From the NCBI GenBank assembly GCA_900073065.1, contig FJOG01000006.1:1098881-1162880 (forward strand): 64,000 nt of DNA, read 5' to 3'. The translations under genes were made by a program, and so were the position numbers. How positions within the stretch are numbered: position 1 is the first letter of the stretch; each line of letters starts with the position of its first letter. Shown piece by piece: positions 12,417-23,858 of the stretch. The notes under the pieces were generated by a model that made no database searches, was not told where the DNA came from, and saw only the letters and a list, made by a program, of their open reading frames with translations. The stretch is from Phialocephala subalpina. Lineage: Eukaryota > Ascomycota > Leotiomycetes > Helotiales > Mollisiaceae.

Positions 12417-14129
12417 TCATCTAACATTCTCCCTCAACCCACTCGTCCTCAAACTCTTAACATGACTCCCTCCAAACGGCACCGCAAGCAACGAATCCCC
12501 AATCCCCCTACTCTCCAAACTCCCATTCTCCAATGCCTTTCTAATCGCCTCCCCTTGCCCACCCCCAACGCCACTATCCGCACTTCCCCTTCGACTCGTA
12601 ATCTCCATTCCCCTCCCCGTCAGCAGCCCTCGGATCCCGCCTGCTTTCCTTGCTGGTAATTCGCTACTGCCTGCACTGCAGACATAGAGCAGGTATTTGA
12701 GGTTCGGAAGCGTTTGTCTGATGTCCATTACTTTTAGCCCCTGGCTTTCGGCTAGACATTCGATGTTTTTGTTTAGGAGGAAGACGCCATAGTCGAAGCG
12801 GAAGCGGACTGTGCTTTTCATGTACAAGGGGAATGTGCGTTGGTTGTCTTGGAGGATGGAGATTAGGTCTTGGATTATTGAGCGGGAGCCGTAGGGTGAA
12901 ATTGGGTAGGATAGGGGGACGGTGAGGTAGTACTGTAGCATGTCGACGAGGCGGGCGACGTAACCAAGAGCTGCTGAAACGACGTCTTCGTCTGCGTCTT
13001 CAAAGGTGGAATTTGGTAGAGGAAGGCCGCATATTGTGAAGAGTAGAGGATGTGAGGTTGGCTCTATTGGAAATATAGCCAACAGTTCCTCACATATTCG
13101 TCTCCTCTGTTGATGTATTTCCGAAGTCGAATTGGTTACCAATATCCGGCACTGCGCTAACTTCTCTTGAGCATTGTTGATATCCTCTAGCACTTTCGCC
13201 TGAACCTCATTCCCCGACTTAATAGCTTTGCTCCTTGCCTCTATCGAAGCTTTGAGCTCTGCCCTCCTCCGTATCGAAGCTTTCAATTGCTTCCTTTCAG
13301 AAGCAACATATCTCGTGGCCAAAGCCACATCTTTCTGTGCCTGAGGAGATTCATCCACCGGCTGCTCATGCAAAATCGCATTGATTTGCGCCGCCAACTC
13401 CTCCCTCGTAGCCAACGCATCCTGTATCGACTCATCCAAATTACTCAACCGCATAAGCGCACTATACGAACTCGTAGGCAGCGTCGGTCCATCCTTCGGC
13501 TTCGGTGGTTTCGACGAAACATCAATCGTATAAATCCCATCCACGAGATGAAACAATACACAATTTGGTGGAAAAGAATGACCTTCCAACTTATCAATGA
13601 ATTGCAGGCTCTGCAGATTTATTTCTTCCTCCAACAACATCACAAAATCCTCTTTCCTTTTGACCCAAACTTTTATTACCACTGTATCCTGTCTCGTAAC
13701 CCCCGGACCCGCTGTCGAAAGATCGAAGAATCGAAATGTAGGATTCATAGCCTTCTCAACCACTTCAGAGATATAAACCGGTTCGTCATCTTGCCCTTCA
13801 ACATGCAAGCTAAAAAACGCATCCGCCATTCGACTCTCAATCACATCCTCCAACTTCCTCTGTCTCCAATCCGGCGTCGCACCAACCCAATTCGTACTCC
13901 TACGCCTAAGCTTTGGTGGCCGCAACTCAGAGCTCGAATGCGCATGGTGGAGTTGGTGATCTCCATTTCTGAGAGCTTCGACTTTCTGAGGTGATTTGTT
14001 TAGAGCAGCATCATCGATTGTTCGGCCGCGCGGCCGAGAAAGAGTGAGATTGCGGATGTAGATTCCTTGGAGGTGGCGGAGTTTGCGGTTCTGTGGCAGG
14101 AGAAGAGGCCGTGAGGGTTCGGTGGACAT
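12417..14129 (-). CDS. VPS38: Vps38/UVRAG-like subunit of PI3-kinase complex II
   Basis: Accessory subunit that with Vps34, Vps15 and Vps30/Beclin makes PI3P on endosomes and vacuoles for sorting and autophagosome maturation. Single exon, 570 aa from the ATG at 14129 (MSTEPSRPLL, good context ACACAATGTC). An in-frame ATG at 14300 would add 57 low-complexity residues and cannot be excluded. The N-terminal third resembles a C2 domain (RHLQGIYIRN to TVVIKVWVKR), typical of UVRAG rather than Atg14. A charged helical/coiled-coil section follows (AALATREELAAQ to RRRICEELLAIFPIEP). The C-terminal Atg14/UVRAG domain has ALGYVARLVDMLQYYL, PLSYPISPYGSRS, FRFDYGVFLLNKNIE and LPNLKYLLYV. The tail is Gly/Ser/Arg-rich. 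Vps38 orthology is inferred from the C2 plus C-terminal domain. Confidence 0.87.
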   Translation of the reverse strand: MSTEPSRPLLLPQNRKLRHLQGIYIRNLTLSRPRGRTIDDAALNKSPQKVEALRNGDHQLHHAHSSSELRPPKLRRRSTNWVGATPDWRQRKLEDVIESRMADAFFSLHVEGQDDEPVYISEVVEKAMNPTFRFFDLSTAGPGVTRQDTVVIKVWVKRKEDFVMLLEEEINLQSLQFIDKLEGHSFPPNCVLFHLVDGIYTIDVSSKPPKPKDGPTLPTSSYSALMRLSNLDESIQDALATREELAAQINAILHEQPVDESPQAQKDVALATRYVASERKQLKASIRRRAELKASIEARSKAIKSGNEVQAKVLEDINNAQEKLAQCRILVTNSTSEIHQQRRRICEELLAIFPIEPTSHPLLFTICGLPLPNSTFEDADEDVVSAALGYVARLVDMLQYYLTVPLSYPISPYGSRSIIQDLISILQDNQRTFPLYMKSTVRFRFDYGVFLLNKNIECLAESQGLKVMDIRQTLPNLKYLLYVCSAGSSELPARKAGGIRGLLTGRGMEITSRRGSADSGVGGGQGEAIRKALENGSLESRGIGDSLLAVPFGGSHVKSLRTSGLRENVR

Positions 14130-14573
14130 TGTGTGGTGTGCGGTTGGGTTGGAGAGAGCAGTGGTGTTGATGCTGTCGAATTTGGTTAAGCTTGGGCCGG
14201 GGAAAATGGAGCTAGGATGCCGATTGTCAGCCTCGCTGCGAGGCTGCGAGGCTTGTTGTGAGGTTTGGATTTGATGGAGGAGGGAATACCATGAATCCAT
14301 GAAATTTTTTTAAAGAAATTGACGGCTTGAATTACATTTAAGGTTTCTCCTCGATTTGGAAAAGTGAATTTGAACGCTGGGTTGGTACAATGTATATTCA
14401 CTTCCTCACTCTCACTCATCTGAATCACCCTTCTCTAGCTCCAACTTCCAAGGCATTACGGTAGCACAGAAGCACCAGAACCATGTTGTACAATCTCCGT
14501 ATTCCCGCCACTACCATCCAATCGGTAATCCTCGCTCCCTTCCATCCTCCGAGCCCTACCTCCCTTCCTTTCG

Positions 14574-15882
14574 CTACCTCCTCCCCGCCGTCGTCGGCGG
14601 CGGCCTCGGCTTTGAATCCTCTTCCAACACCCTATGAATTCCAATCCAATTCGGTGCATCAGGTCTGTTCCTCATGAACCCTTGGCTCCAATCATAACTG
14701 ACCGCATAGGCCATCTTACTCCCATCATAATTGAAGCTCGTAGCACTTATCTGGCCACCAACTTTCGGATACTCTTTCAAGCGGCATTTTCTCTCTTTGT
14801 CCCAGAATTGGAATGTTCCGTCTGAGCCGCCGGTTACGAAGGTGCCGTAGGTGGGGTGCGTTGAGATGGAGTTTATGGTGTAGACATCTGTTTGTTTTAG
14901 GTCGGGGGAGGGGTTGCGGTGACATTTGAAGGTGTAGGATCGGCTGGTGGGATGTTAGGGGTCTGGTTTCTATGAGGAGAGTGAGTGTTGGAACACTTAC
15001 ACGGAGTGAACCTGGTCATCGGCCCATTGAAAGGCACCTCTTCCTTCGATGCTCACCATAGCAAACCCCGTGGCATCGTGAAAGCAACTTATAGCCCTCG
15101 TCTGACATTTGAGCGGACTGTTTCTTGCTCTCCAGACTTTATTTGGCTCTGTCAAATTGACGATATACACATTCGTGTCCGCATCTCCAATAACGAACAT
15201 AGTGTCCTTGACGTCCATGGCGTATACTCGGTCTTGTAGTGTCAGAGAGCTGGCTGGAGATCCTGTTGGCGCTCTGATATCCCAATATTTCACTGTTTTA
15301 TCCCATGATCCCGTAACTATCATTGGCCCATTCGAGTTGGGATGTTCGAAGAACCGTACTTGTCGAATAGGGGCATCGTGCACAGCGACTGGAATTGTTG
15401 TGAAAGGTTGATGTTCCAGATCGATCATTTGTGCCGTTTTGTCTGTTCCTGCTCCAACCACTTTTGTACCATCCTGTGGTGCTGTCAGCCACTCATACAA
15501 CTACCAGGAAATGAGGGTTGCATACTGGTGACCAAGCACAGGCAAGAGCTGGGCCTTTGAGATCAATCAATGTCAACCCTTGCCCGGTATCCCCTGCTGT
15601 CACATCGTATATTCGAACCTTGCTATCCCATGATGCAACAGCGAGATAGTTGTTTTTTGGAGACCAAGATAGGGCCGAAGTACTGTCTTCAGGCGGAGAT
15701 GCAAGTTTGATGTCTTTACTCAGATCACCAAGATTGGTAGCAGTTGTGGTCTGCCTTGATTGAAACATTGAGAAAGTAGAAAGAGAAAACACAGAAGTAA
15801 CACAAAAAGAGTGGAAAGCATTTGAAAGGACTCGAAATAAAATTATTGTACCTACCGTGTCTTTATGTCTGTAAGCTCCATA
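14574..15882 (-). CDS. RAE1: RAE1/Gle2 WD40 mRNA export factor
   Basis: WD-repeat protein of the nuclear pore that helps export poly(A) RNA by binding Nup98/Nup116-type nucleoporins. Exons: 15882-15857, 15754-15526, 15473-15001, 14943-14574, giving 365 aa, the normal family length. Diagnostic stretches: GDLSKDI at the N-terminus, ALSWSPKNNYLAVASWDSKVRIYDV (first blade; shown here in two parts in the gene), VTGSWDKTVKYWD, GTFVTGGSDGTFQFWDK and YAVSYDWSQG near the end. The first exon is only 26 nt (MELTDIKTR), with a strong start context and a GTAGGT donor. The alternative is an ATG at 15768 in exon 2 (MFQSRQTTT), giving 361 aa with a weaker context. The rest of the model is secure. Confidence 0.93.
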
Positions 15883-16401
15883 CTGCCTTGCATCATCACC
15901 AGCCTCACGCATTCATCCCTGACTCGACGAGGAATGCGAAGAAGCTTGGGCCACAAGACACGTGATTGCCCCTCCATCCAGGAAGTGAGTCAAGGCTGCA
16001 GGCTTGTTAGAAGTTCACATCCTACCTTGTTGGAGAGCAATGGATAAGGAGAAGTTGGTGGGAAATTGGATTCTCATGAGACTCGGAGCCATACCAGCCA
16101 TTATCGTCCAAATTAAGACCGACGAATTGCCATCCAAAGTCCCCTCCAATTACCCCACCAAGGCTGGGAGGCAGAGAAAAACTTTTTAGATGTGCTCTAG
16201 CCTTGCAAAAAGCAAGCGGTTGAACGCAAGTGTTGCTCCAGCACAGATCCGAGTTGATCAAACGTATAAGATCTTACTTCCATAAGAAGTGCATCCGCCA
16301 TTCCAAGCTGTGCAGCTACAAGTCGCCGTAAATGCAATGCTGTCTATGATGCCCACGACCCAAACGCCAAAGAGACCACGTGCAAGTGTAACAAGTCTGT
16401 A
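15883..16401. other. Intergenic, RAE1 upstream / APRT downstream
   Basis: About 520 bases with no supported gene. It should hold the RAE1 promoter (near 15883) and the APRT 3' end (near 16401). No long frame or recognisable element. Confidence 0.5.
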
Positions 16402-17128
16402 TTATTTGTCCATTTTCATGTCGTCGGAGAGGAGTGTGATGACTGGAGCATCGAGCTTATCCCGTCCCTTCAAGAAGTCGAGTTCGAGGATGAAGAGGTA
16501 TCCAACAAGAGTACCACCTAGTTGCTTCGCGAGCTTGCCGGCAGCTTGAGCAGATCCGCCTGGGAGAGAGAGTTAGCCAAAGGTCCTTCTATAAGAAAGT
16601 CTGCGGAGGCTGAGATTTACCAGTTGCAATAATATCATCGACCACCAAGACAGTCTGGCCTTTCTTCACAGCATCCGCCTGAATCTGGAAGAAATCTTGC
16701 CCATATTCCTTATCGAAAGGTGCCTCCTCGGTGGGACCAGGAAGCTTGCCCCGCTTACGGACAGGAGCAAAGCTTGAACCGAGTCTCAAAGCCAAGCTGG
16801 GGCCAAACAGAAAGCCTCGTGCGTCGAGCCCGATAATCACGTCTGGCTTGTCACCATTGTTGAAGGCCTTAACTTGTAACTCGAGAGCACGAATGAGTGA
16901 GGTGTGAATGGAATGGTCGGCGAAGAGAGGCAGAATGTCGACGAAGTCTATTCCAGGAATAGGGAAGTCTGGAAATTGACGAAGTGCGGCCCGTAGTTGG
17001 ACCTTCGAACGGGCGAGTTCGGAGGCACTGGCGGTAGTGGAGGAGGACTGGGACTCGAGTCTCGAGGCATTATCCGTGGTTGTAGGAGTGTTGTCGGTGT
17101 GAGCAACGGAAGACTGTTGCATGGACAT
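16402..17128 (-). CDS. APT1: Adenine phosphoribosyltransferase
   Basis: Salvage enzyme converting adenine and PRPP to AMP and pyrophosphate in the cytosol. Exons 17128-16621 and 16559-16402 make 221 aa. A Ser/Thr-rich extension of about 40 residues precedes the conserved core, which starts at [21 protein letters not shown]. The core continues with [18 protein letters not shown] and [10 protein letters not shown]. The PRPP-binding loop [14 protein letters not shown] is split by the intron just after ATG (phase 1). A second ATG lies two codons in. The extra N-terminal residues are longer than in yeast or bacterial APRT (about 180 aa) and look disordered. Confidence 0.95.
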
Positions 17129-19551
17129 CGTGAAGAGAGAAGAGGGAAGGGAGGTGAGGTGAGGTGAGGCCGGTAGTCAGATATGCAAAGATAAAAAAAA
17201 TATCCTGAATGGGGAACGCGGCGCTGGCCCAGGATTTCCTTCTGGCTTGGATTGGAGCACGACCCAGCAAGCCTAGCACGACCGGATCAATATTGGGCAC
17301 CTAATTGGCTTTGGAGGACGGGAGACCAGGGGAGGCGGATCGAAAGAGCAAATAAGGTAGGTAACAGTACTCGTCGATACTGCTCGAAGAGGGAAAGCGA
17401 GCGTGGTAGTGTCTGCTGTGCGTCCCTGCACGTAACTGAATAGTGCAAGACAGGACAGGATGGGGTCGAAACGAGCAGACAGCCACGACTATGCACAACG
17501 AGACGGCCTGCAGCGAGTCGAAGGCGTGATTGCCTTGGAACCGGAGCCTCCAGGAGTTGTGAGTGGGCAGAGGGTGGCTGCTGGAAGCGGTGGCTTGGTG
17601 GTGGTGCAATTGGAAGCTGTTCCCATCGCCTGGAAGATTATCAGAACATATTTGTCGGTGAGAGCGGGAGGGGCAATTGCAATCGACCTTTCTGACCAAG
17701 GACACTGCTTTCGACTCGACAGCCCAACACTTCTTTCTGCCTCTTTGTGACTGATCTGCAAAAGGTTATCTGCAGCCTTTCACATATCGATCTCGCAGAT
17801 CGATTGTTACCATTGATTATTCACGCTGGAGGCACAAAGACGCTAGCAGCCGAAATTCTCCTACCGATACCGCATCTTCAAGACAGACTGCAAAGTCGAA
17901 CCTCTCTATACAACACCCCCAATCAGTTTTCACTTTACAGAAGACATGCAGAGCTCCAATCGCTTTCCGCAGCAGGCATCTCACCACCCACACTGTTCAA
18001 AACAATACGAGCTCCCTAACATGGCCCTGAAGCATTCCTCTCACGGCATCTCTCAAACCGATGTCCAGACCACCAACGCAAATTTGAAAATATATTTTTA
18101 TATCTCGAAGCATTTAGCCATGACACAATGTTTCACCTATCACCCCATCCCCACTGTCTCACGGCACCGAATTCCGGAACCCATTCAGATGAATCCCTCA
18201 CCATCACTGCACTCCATCTGCGCCGTAAAACAACGCAGCCATAGAAAGCATTGAGCCGGTGAGGTGACTGCGTCCCTCAACCAGTCAAAACTCAAAACAA
18301 GGGCTTCTTCAACTTCATTCCATCTGCTTGGTGGGTTGGGCTTGAGACTTGCCCCACGCTGTGGCTTACGGCAACAGCGCCAATTCAAAGTGGTGAAGAG
18401 TCATCGAAGGAGGTGGCCGGCCGTTGAGTTGCAGGCGATTACTCAATTCGCTTTCCCTTTCACATGCTGTGCTCTTGCCTGATGGGGCTGATAAGCAAAT
18501 TCCCACGCTCCCTTTCCAATGTTGATACCTGTGCATGAATTTGCATCTCCGGTCGGTGGTACTTTTACCTTTAACCTCTGCCAGAAGGTCCAGATTTCTT
18601 CTGTTTGAAGTCCAATGCCGATTGAGAGCCTTTCCCCACGTGGAAATAATGTTGAGCAAAGCTGGGGACACCTTGAGGTCCAAAGCCATCTCGGACTCGA
18701 CGAATGAGGAAGCTCACGAGTAAGGTTACAGAAAACCGTGGAGGGGAAGAAGCAGCCACCACCCAGAAAAATTGTAACACAAATGCAACCACATCGTTTG
18801 AGTATGGTTACACGGTCCCAAGATGTCGGCTAGATGTCAAGAGACGCCTCCCAGCATGGGGCGTGTCGCTTTGGCCAAACGTAGGTGCACGACATCGCAT
18901 ACAGGTGGAGAAGTACTCTCTCTCTTTCCGTATCGATAAGAGAGGCGAGATATCATGCCAGGCAACGGAGGCGTCGTCTCCGGTCTTCACCGTGGCTTAC
19001 ATCGGCGATGATGAGTTGGCTAGTATGCTTAAAGCCGCATAGCAGCGGATAGGATTGGATCTCGAGTCAAGTTGTCAACCCTTTCCTCCAGTCTTCCGGG
19101 CCAGTGAGATATCAGTCTTTTGATATCGTTTGAGATCACGTGTGAATGTAGCAACATCCTTGAGGCGCGAGGATCGAGACCATTCTCCCCGACTTAAGGT
19201 ACCCGTTAACGTTTGACTGTTCCTGGCATGGTTCCACAGCTTTTGCTAAATTAGTAACAATGATGCCTGCTCTCATCTCTGCAGCTTCTCTATCCTTGAA
19301 CCTATCTTCAAAAAGAGAAAACTCCGGAAGCACAGTGCACGGTCCAGTACAAGCCCAAGAGTGGATCTCGTCTCTCAACGTTGCATGAGCAAGGTCAGAA
19401 AATCGAGAGAGAACTGGGACGAGTTGATATAATTAGAGATTACATGAATATAAGATAACGAAATCTAGCCGATCGGTTCCGGCAATGTGTGATGACTCCC
19501 ACTCCAACTCCATATTATATACTTCTTCATCTCCGACATTTCCTTGTCTTT
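17129..19551. other. Gene-free stretch, 2.4 kb
   Basis: Several frames of 60-110 codons occur on both strands, such as 17460-17750 plus and 18366-18689 minus. None has a domain, splice pattern or neighbouring exon that I can support. The last 170 bases should carry the 3' UTR of the minus-strand Apple-domain gene. No repeat was noticed. Confidence 0.5.
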
Positions 19552-20777
19552 TCATTCAGCGGCGAAAACAACATGGTACCATCTGCTCGATATCTTAGTC
19601 TGACATACAGCTATAGCAATCGAATTGTCGTTGCCAAAGCTGAATGCTGAACTGATATCGCCTTTTAGATGGCAGTTCCCACCAGACTGCTCGGCTTTGA
19701 AGCTTGCTACCCGACATAGTGTCCCCAGATTGCTCGAGTACTGAGCGCAGGCGTTGTAGCATTCTAGCATGGAGGTAGCGGTTACGACGTTCATATCGGA
19801 GGTGGTGGAATCGGTGGCGTAGTAAATGGTGTAACTATATTGTGTGCTACCCGCGGTTGTGGATACTATTGTGCCATTTAAGGAAGGGCAGTCGAGAGGG
19901 TATGCTCCGGCTGAGAAAGAGGTGGCGGTTGAGCTTGTCGATGTAGAGGTTGTAGAAGATAGTTTGGTGCTGGAAGTCGCGTTTGGGGATGATGAGGTTG
20001 TCGAAGCTGCTGGGAAAGAGCCTGTTGTGGTCTGAGAGATGACGGTTGTTTGAAGGTTGTTCGACTGAGTAGTGGTATAGACCTGAGTAATTAAGATGCC
20101 CTGTCCATTGCTGAGAGTCGATGTGCTAATAGAAGAACTCATCGAGGTTGAACCTGAGCTTGTAGGTACTATAGAGCTCGAATTCGAGTTACCACTGTCG
20201 AGATTATTATTAGCCTTGACCCTCAGCAAACCATTCTTGCAACGTACCTCGCGGCAGATTTCTTAGATGAAGCCACCCCAGCAATGACACCTCCAACAGC
20301 GCCTCCAATGATCAACATACATATGCAGGCAAAAGCGGCCCAAAACGCCCACCGTGCTACCCCGCAGACCCGGTTTTCTTGTGCAACAGGTGGTGCCCAT
20401 GTATTATTGTCGCTAGCCAAAGCAATGGACCCCTCCTCTCCATATCCTACTTCTTTGCTTCCATATCGTTCCGGCATTTCGTAGCCCATGTCCAAAGGTC
20501 GAAATCGGGTCGTCCTTGCTGGTTCAATATACCTAGGATCATAAGCTCCTAAAGGACCAGAGTTGGCATACGGCCCATCTGGATGTAGGCTCGGCAGCAG
20601 CCCAAGAACTTGTTGTCCTTTGTATCCAGGTTGAGAATCCTTACCCCACACAGAAGGTAAATCGTGGTGATCTTGGTAGTGTTCGACGAAGATCGAGGTA
20701 CGATGCGAACCCTTATCAACGCTCTCAGACCGAGTGGAGACCTCTATACTCTGACCGAGTCGTCGCTCTGTCGTCAT
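19552..20777 (-). CDS. Single-pass membrane protein with Ser/Thr-rich ectodomain and Apple/PAN-like end
   Basis: Exons 20777-20248 and 20194-19552 (intron with GTACGT donor, GCTAATAA branch, CTCGACAG acceptor) make 390 aa. The N-terminal 145 residues are charged and presumably cytoplasmic. One strong membrane segment follows (WAFWAAFACICMLIIGGAVG), preceded by Arg and followed by Lys-Lys. A mucin-like stretch of about 90 Ser/Thr residues comes next, likely heavily O-mannosylated. The C-terminus carries six Cys in an Apple/PAN-like pattern (YPLDCPS, MLECYNACAQY, TLCRVASF, GGNCHLKG, AVCQ). There is no signal peptide, so the topology would be type II. Function is unknown; such proteins are thought to act at the cell surface or wall. 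An in-frame ATG at 20849 would add 24 residues and is less likely. Confidence 0.8.
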
Positions 20778-21465
20778 GCTTGGACAATGGCATGATATCG
20801 AAGAGAAGCAGAGAAGATCATGTTCAAGTACAGAAAGGATCAAGGACATTTTTAAAGTTCATAGACCTGTGCCTATCACAAGTCAACAATACACTTGGAT
20901 CACTTCCATCGTATTCGTGGGTAGTGTGGATCTGATTGTTCGAGACAATAGAGAGTTGGCCAATAGCAACATGATGTGGAAAAAGTAAACGAAGACCTGG
21001 CTGCGATATGATATGAGAGTGAGTACTTCTCGACTCTTTTGGGATGCTGTGTCTCGTCGGAGCATTTTGCCACACAATTGATAGAACGATTGTACGAGGA
21101 AACACAATGTACATTGCTCTTCTCATGCAAGGACTTCCTGCAGATCTGGCAAAGAACCAGAAGCGAGAATTCTCGAGAATTGGCAGGATAGACTTGAGAT
21201 GCCTTTTCATCTCGACCCCGAGGACAAATGCAGATGATTGAGACATGCGCGGCGAGAACGTTCTTCAAAAGAGTCAGAGGCTGAGGAAAAGGAGGGAGGA
21301 AAGTCGCGAGACCCTGATTTCACGTGTCGGACAAAGCATTAAAATAATCTCCCGACGTTTCCCCGTGCCTCACATTTTCAAGTTTCACTTCACTTGCGCC
21401 ATCATTACTTGCGCCCATCTTTATATCTGTACATATTCCGACTTTACGGCCAGGCAAGGGATGGA
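20778..21465. promoter_or_regulatory. Divergent intergenic region, 688 bp
   Basis: Separates the minus-strand Apple-domain gene from the plus-strand polytopic membrane protein gene, so it should contain both promoters. No individual element can be assigned from sequence alone. Confidence 0.4.
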
Positions 21466-23481
21466 ATGCCTTCCTTCTTCGACTTCCAGCAGGGCAACGA
21501 AACTCACGGTCCGGCAACTGATAGCTCCCCATTACTAGGACGATTCCGCGCGGTCCCCGACGCGCAGAGACATGGCAGTAGGAGCCATCGCAATAGTCTG
21601 CTAGGATTATGGATTGGCAGAGGGTCTGGGGGATATGGCTCGGTGTTTGCCAGTAATGACGACGACGACGATGAAGATGACTTGGCGGATTCAGAAGATA
21701 TGGGAAGACTGCGGCGATGGGGAAGGATACAGCGAGATCTTTGGCTGGAACCAAGGCAGGCTGTCGTAGCCAAGCTTGTAGATAAGTGGTGGTCAAGATG
21801 GGCGTTACTTGCTGTGTTACCAGCTGCTCTGGTGAGTCGCAAGAAGAAGCCGGCAGAAATGAGATATGGACCAGCAGACTGACAATTTGCAGGCTGTTGC
21901 ATGGTGTGCCGTACCTATTCCACAATACCCCTTAGACGACGACGATTTTATGGGCAATTCTACAGCGGGATGGAGAGCACATAAGATTCCTGGTCACGGA
22001 GCTGCGCGTGTTGAAATCAACTTCTGGTTCTTCCTGTTCGTCTACTACGGAATCTATAATCTCACGGCCTTGCTATGGATAACGAAAGTCTTCAATATAT
22101 ACAGTCTCAACTGGTATGCATTCTGAGAATTTGTGAAGTACGGCGCTGATCGAACATAGGTGGCCGGAAACATTAGGATTTCCTCTCACGGTCTCTTTGC
22201 TTTTCATGATAGCCCTAGCAGTCCCTATACCGATGTACTACTTTACGGATCTGCGTGACTTCACCGGTTATAACACACTGTGGATATGCTGGACGTTCTT
22301 TACGATGGCTATGCCGCTCATGTTGGCATTTGGCATCCTTCTCAATCATGAAAGGCACCTCGGCCTTCGAAACTCGCTTTCCGAAACTCAGCGCATTTTC
22401 ACCTCGTCTTGGTGGACCGGCGAGACTGAGACGATTGCAGCAAGAAGCCGCCCTCGAAGAGCGAATATAAATCAGTCATACTATGACCCAGATGCCCCTC
22501 TCGAGGTAGCTTTGGCGACAGGCGATGCGAACATGAATCAACGAAATCTGGCTCTACGAAAACGGTGGATTCCAGCAAGTTTCATGAGGTTCATATGGTT
22601 CTGCGCTGCCCTCTATGTCGCTATGATGGCGTATGTGCTAGGGGAGGCATATGCCGAGACGTATTTGAGGACTTTACCGCACAACACCATCCAAACCATT
22701 ACCTACGTCTATACCTGGGTCTTGACGATTAACTTACTAGACGGCTTAACGGGCTGGATTTTGGGAGGAAAGGAAGGAGAACGAGTTGGCAGCTATCCTC
22801 TGGGATGGATATTTAAATTGCACGTTCTCCCATCCCTCTCATAATAGTAAAGCTAATGTCAGAGTCAGATACTATTCCCTGACATATCAGACATATGTCC
22901 GCGCTTTGTACGCGCGCCTGCGCTCGCCAAAGCAGTTCATCTTGCTTCAAGTTCTCTCTTCAAGTTTTCTTATCATTCTCTTCCCACTCTCAATGTCGGC
23001 GCCGTTTCACTACGTCCTGACTATTCTTGGTATAAATGGCCAGACGAGGCAGGAGTACCAAAAATTCTGTGCTCGAAACATATTCATACGAGGCCTTTCC
23101 GAGAACGTCTCAATGCTCGCATTTCTGGGCTCTATCCTGGTCCTCCATTATGGAGCCAACAAAGAGATATATCCATACTTCGCATTCGATAAAGTAACTA
23201 CACCAATACCTGACCCTACCGACGGCGGTATTCCGATCAGCGATGGATCCGAGTACGACTTTGGCTTGACGTTTTACGCCTCTTCGGTCACATGGGCATG
23301 CGAAATGGTAGCAGCTTGGATAGTGAGGAGGATCATCATGTACGGTTGGAAGATCAACGTCACAGGAGAAGCAAAGCAGGATCTGGGAACCTGGCCTGAG
23401 CTCTTGCCTACTGGTGTGGTAGTAATGTTCCACGTGCTTCAGAATATGTTGTTCTCGATTGCACGACTGAAATTTCATTGA
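21466..23481 (+). CDS. Polytopic membrane protein of unknown function
   Basis: Exons 21466-21831, 21893-22113, 22160-22819, 22869-23481 give 619 aa. The start is MPSFFDFQQG; an in-frame ATG at 21394 would add 24 residues. A cytoplasmic-looking head carries an acidic run (Asp/Glu, residues about 64-72) and is followed by roughly eight to nine hydrophobic segments, for example ALLAVLPAALAVAWCAV, FWFFLFVYYGIYNLTALLW, VSLLFMIALAVPIPMYYF, FMRFIWFCAALYVAMMAYVL and FILLQVLSSSFLIILFPL. A conserved-looking motif LTYQTYVRALYARLRSP follows the third intron. Asp-rich lumenal loops occur (PQYPLDDDDF, TDLRDF). I do not recognise a named family. The third intron uses a GC donor (22820-22868), discussed as a finding. 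Confidence 0.85.
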
Positions 23482-23858
23482 TGGCGTTATGAATTGTTGG
23501 AAATTATGGATTTGTGCATTATTCAGCATGGAGTTGGAGGATTCTTTGATACCCATTCGCGCTCCGTCCTCAACGACTTCGATACCCGTAAATATTTTAA
23601 TACAGTACCTTCAACATGGCCAATTCGGCGCTTTCATATTCGCATGGTAGCAATCCCATTGTTCCAAGATTTTTGGGACATTCACAAACCTTTTGGGTGA
23701 TCAAAAGCGCGGCAGTCTACTCTGGTCGGTCGTACCTTCTCTCAATGCGCGCCTGCCAAATCTGGAATACGGTTTGTTTTTGTTCCGGTTCGCGAGTCTC
23801 AAGTTTCGTTCAAATGTTCAACGTTTGAATGTCCCTTTTTCGTGGGTACATCGACATC
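23482..23858. other. Intergenic, 377 bp
   Basis: Between two plus-strand genes. It should hold the 3' UTR of the membrane protein gene and the protease promoter. Nothing else seen. Confidence 0.5.

Noticed and set aside
12303..13994. Plus-strand open frames (12303-12659, 13287-13994)
   Set aside because: They lie opposite the VPS38 gene, whose domains are unmistakable. The plus-strand translations are Arg/His/Pro-rich shadows.
17460..19042. Frames of 70-112 codons as small genes
   Set aside because: No domain, signal peptide or exon partner; sizes expected by chance at this base composition.
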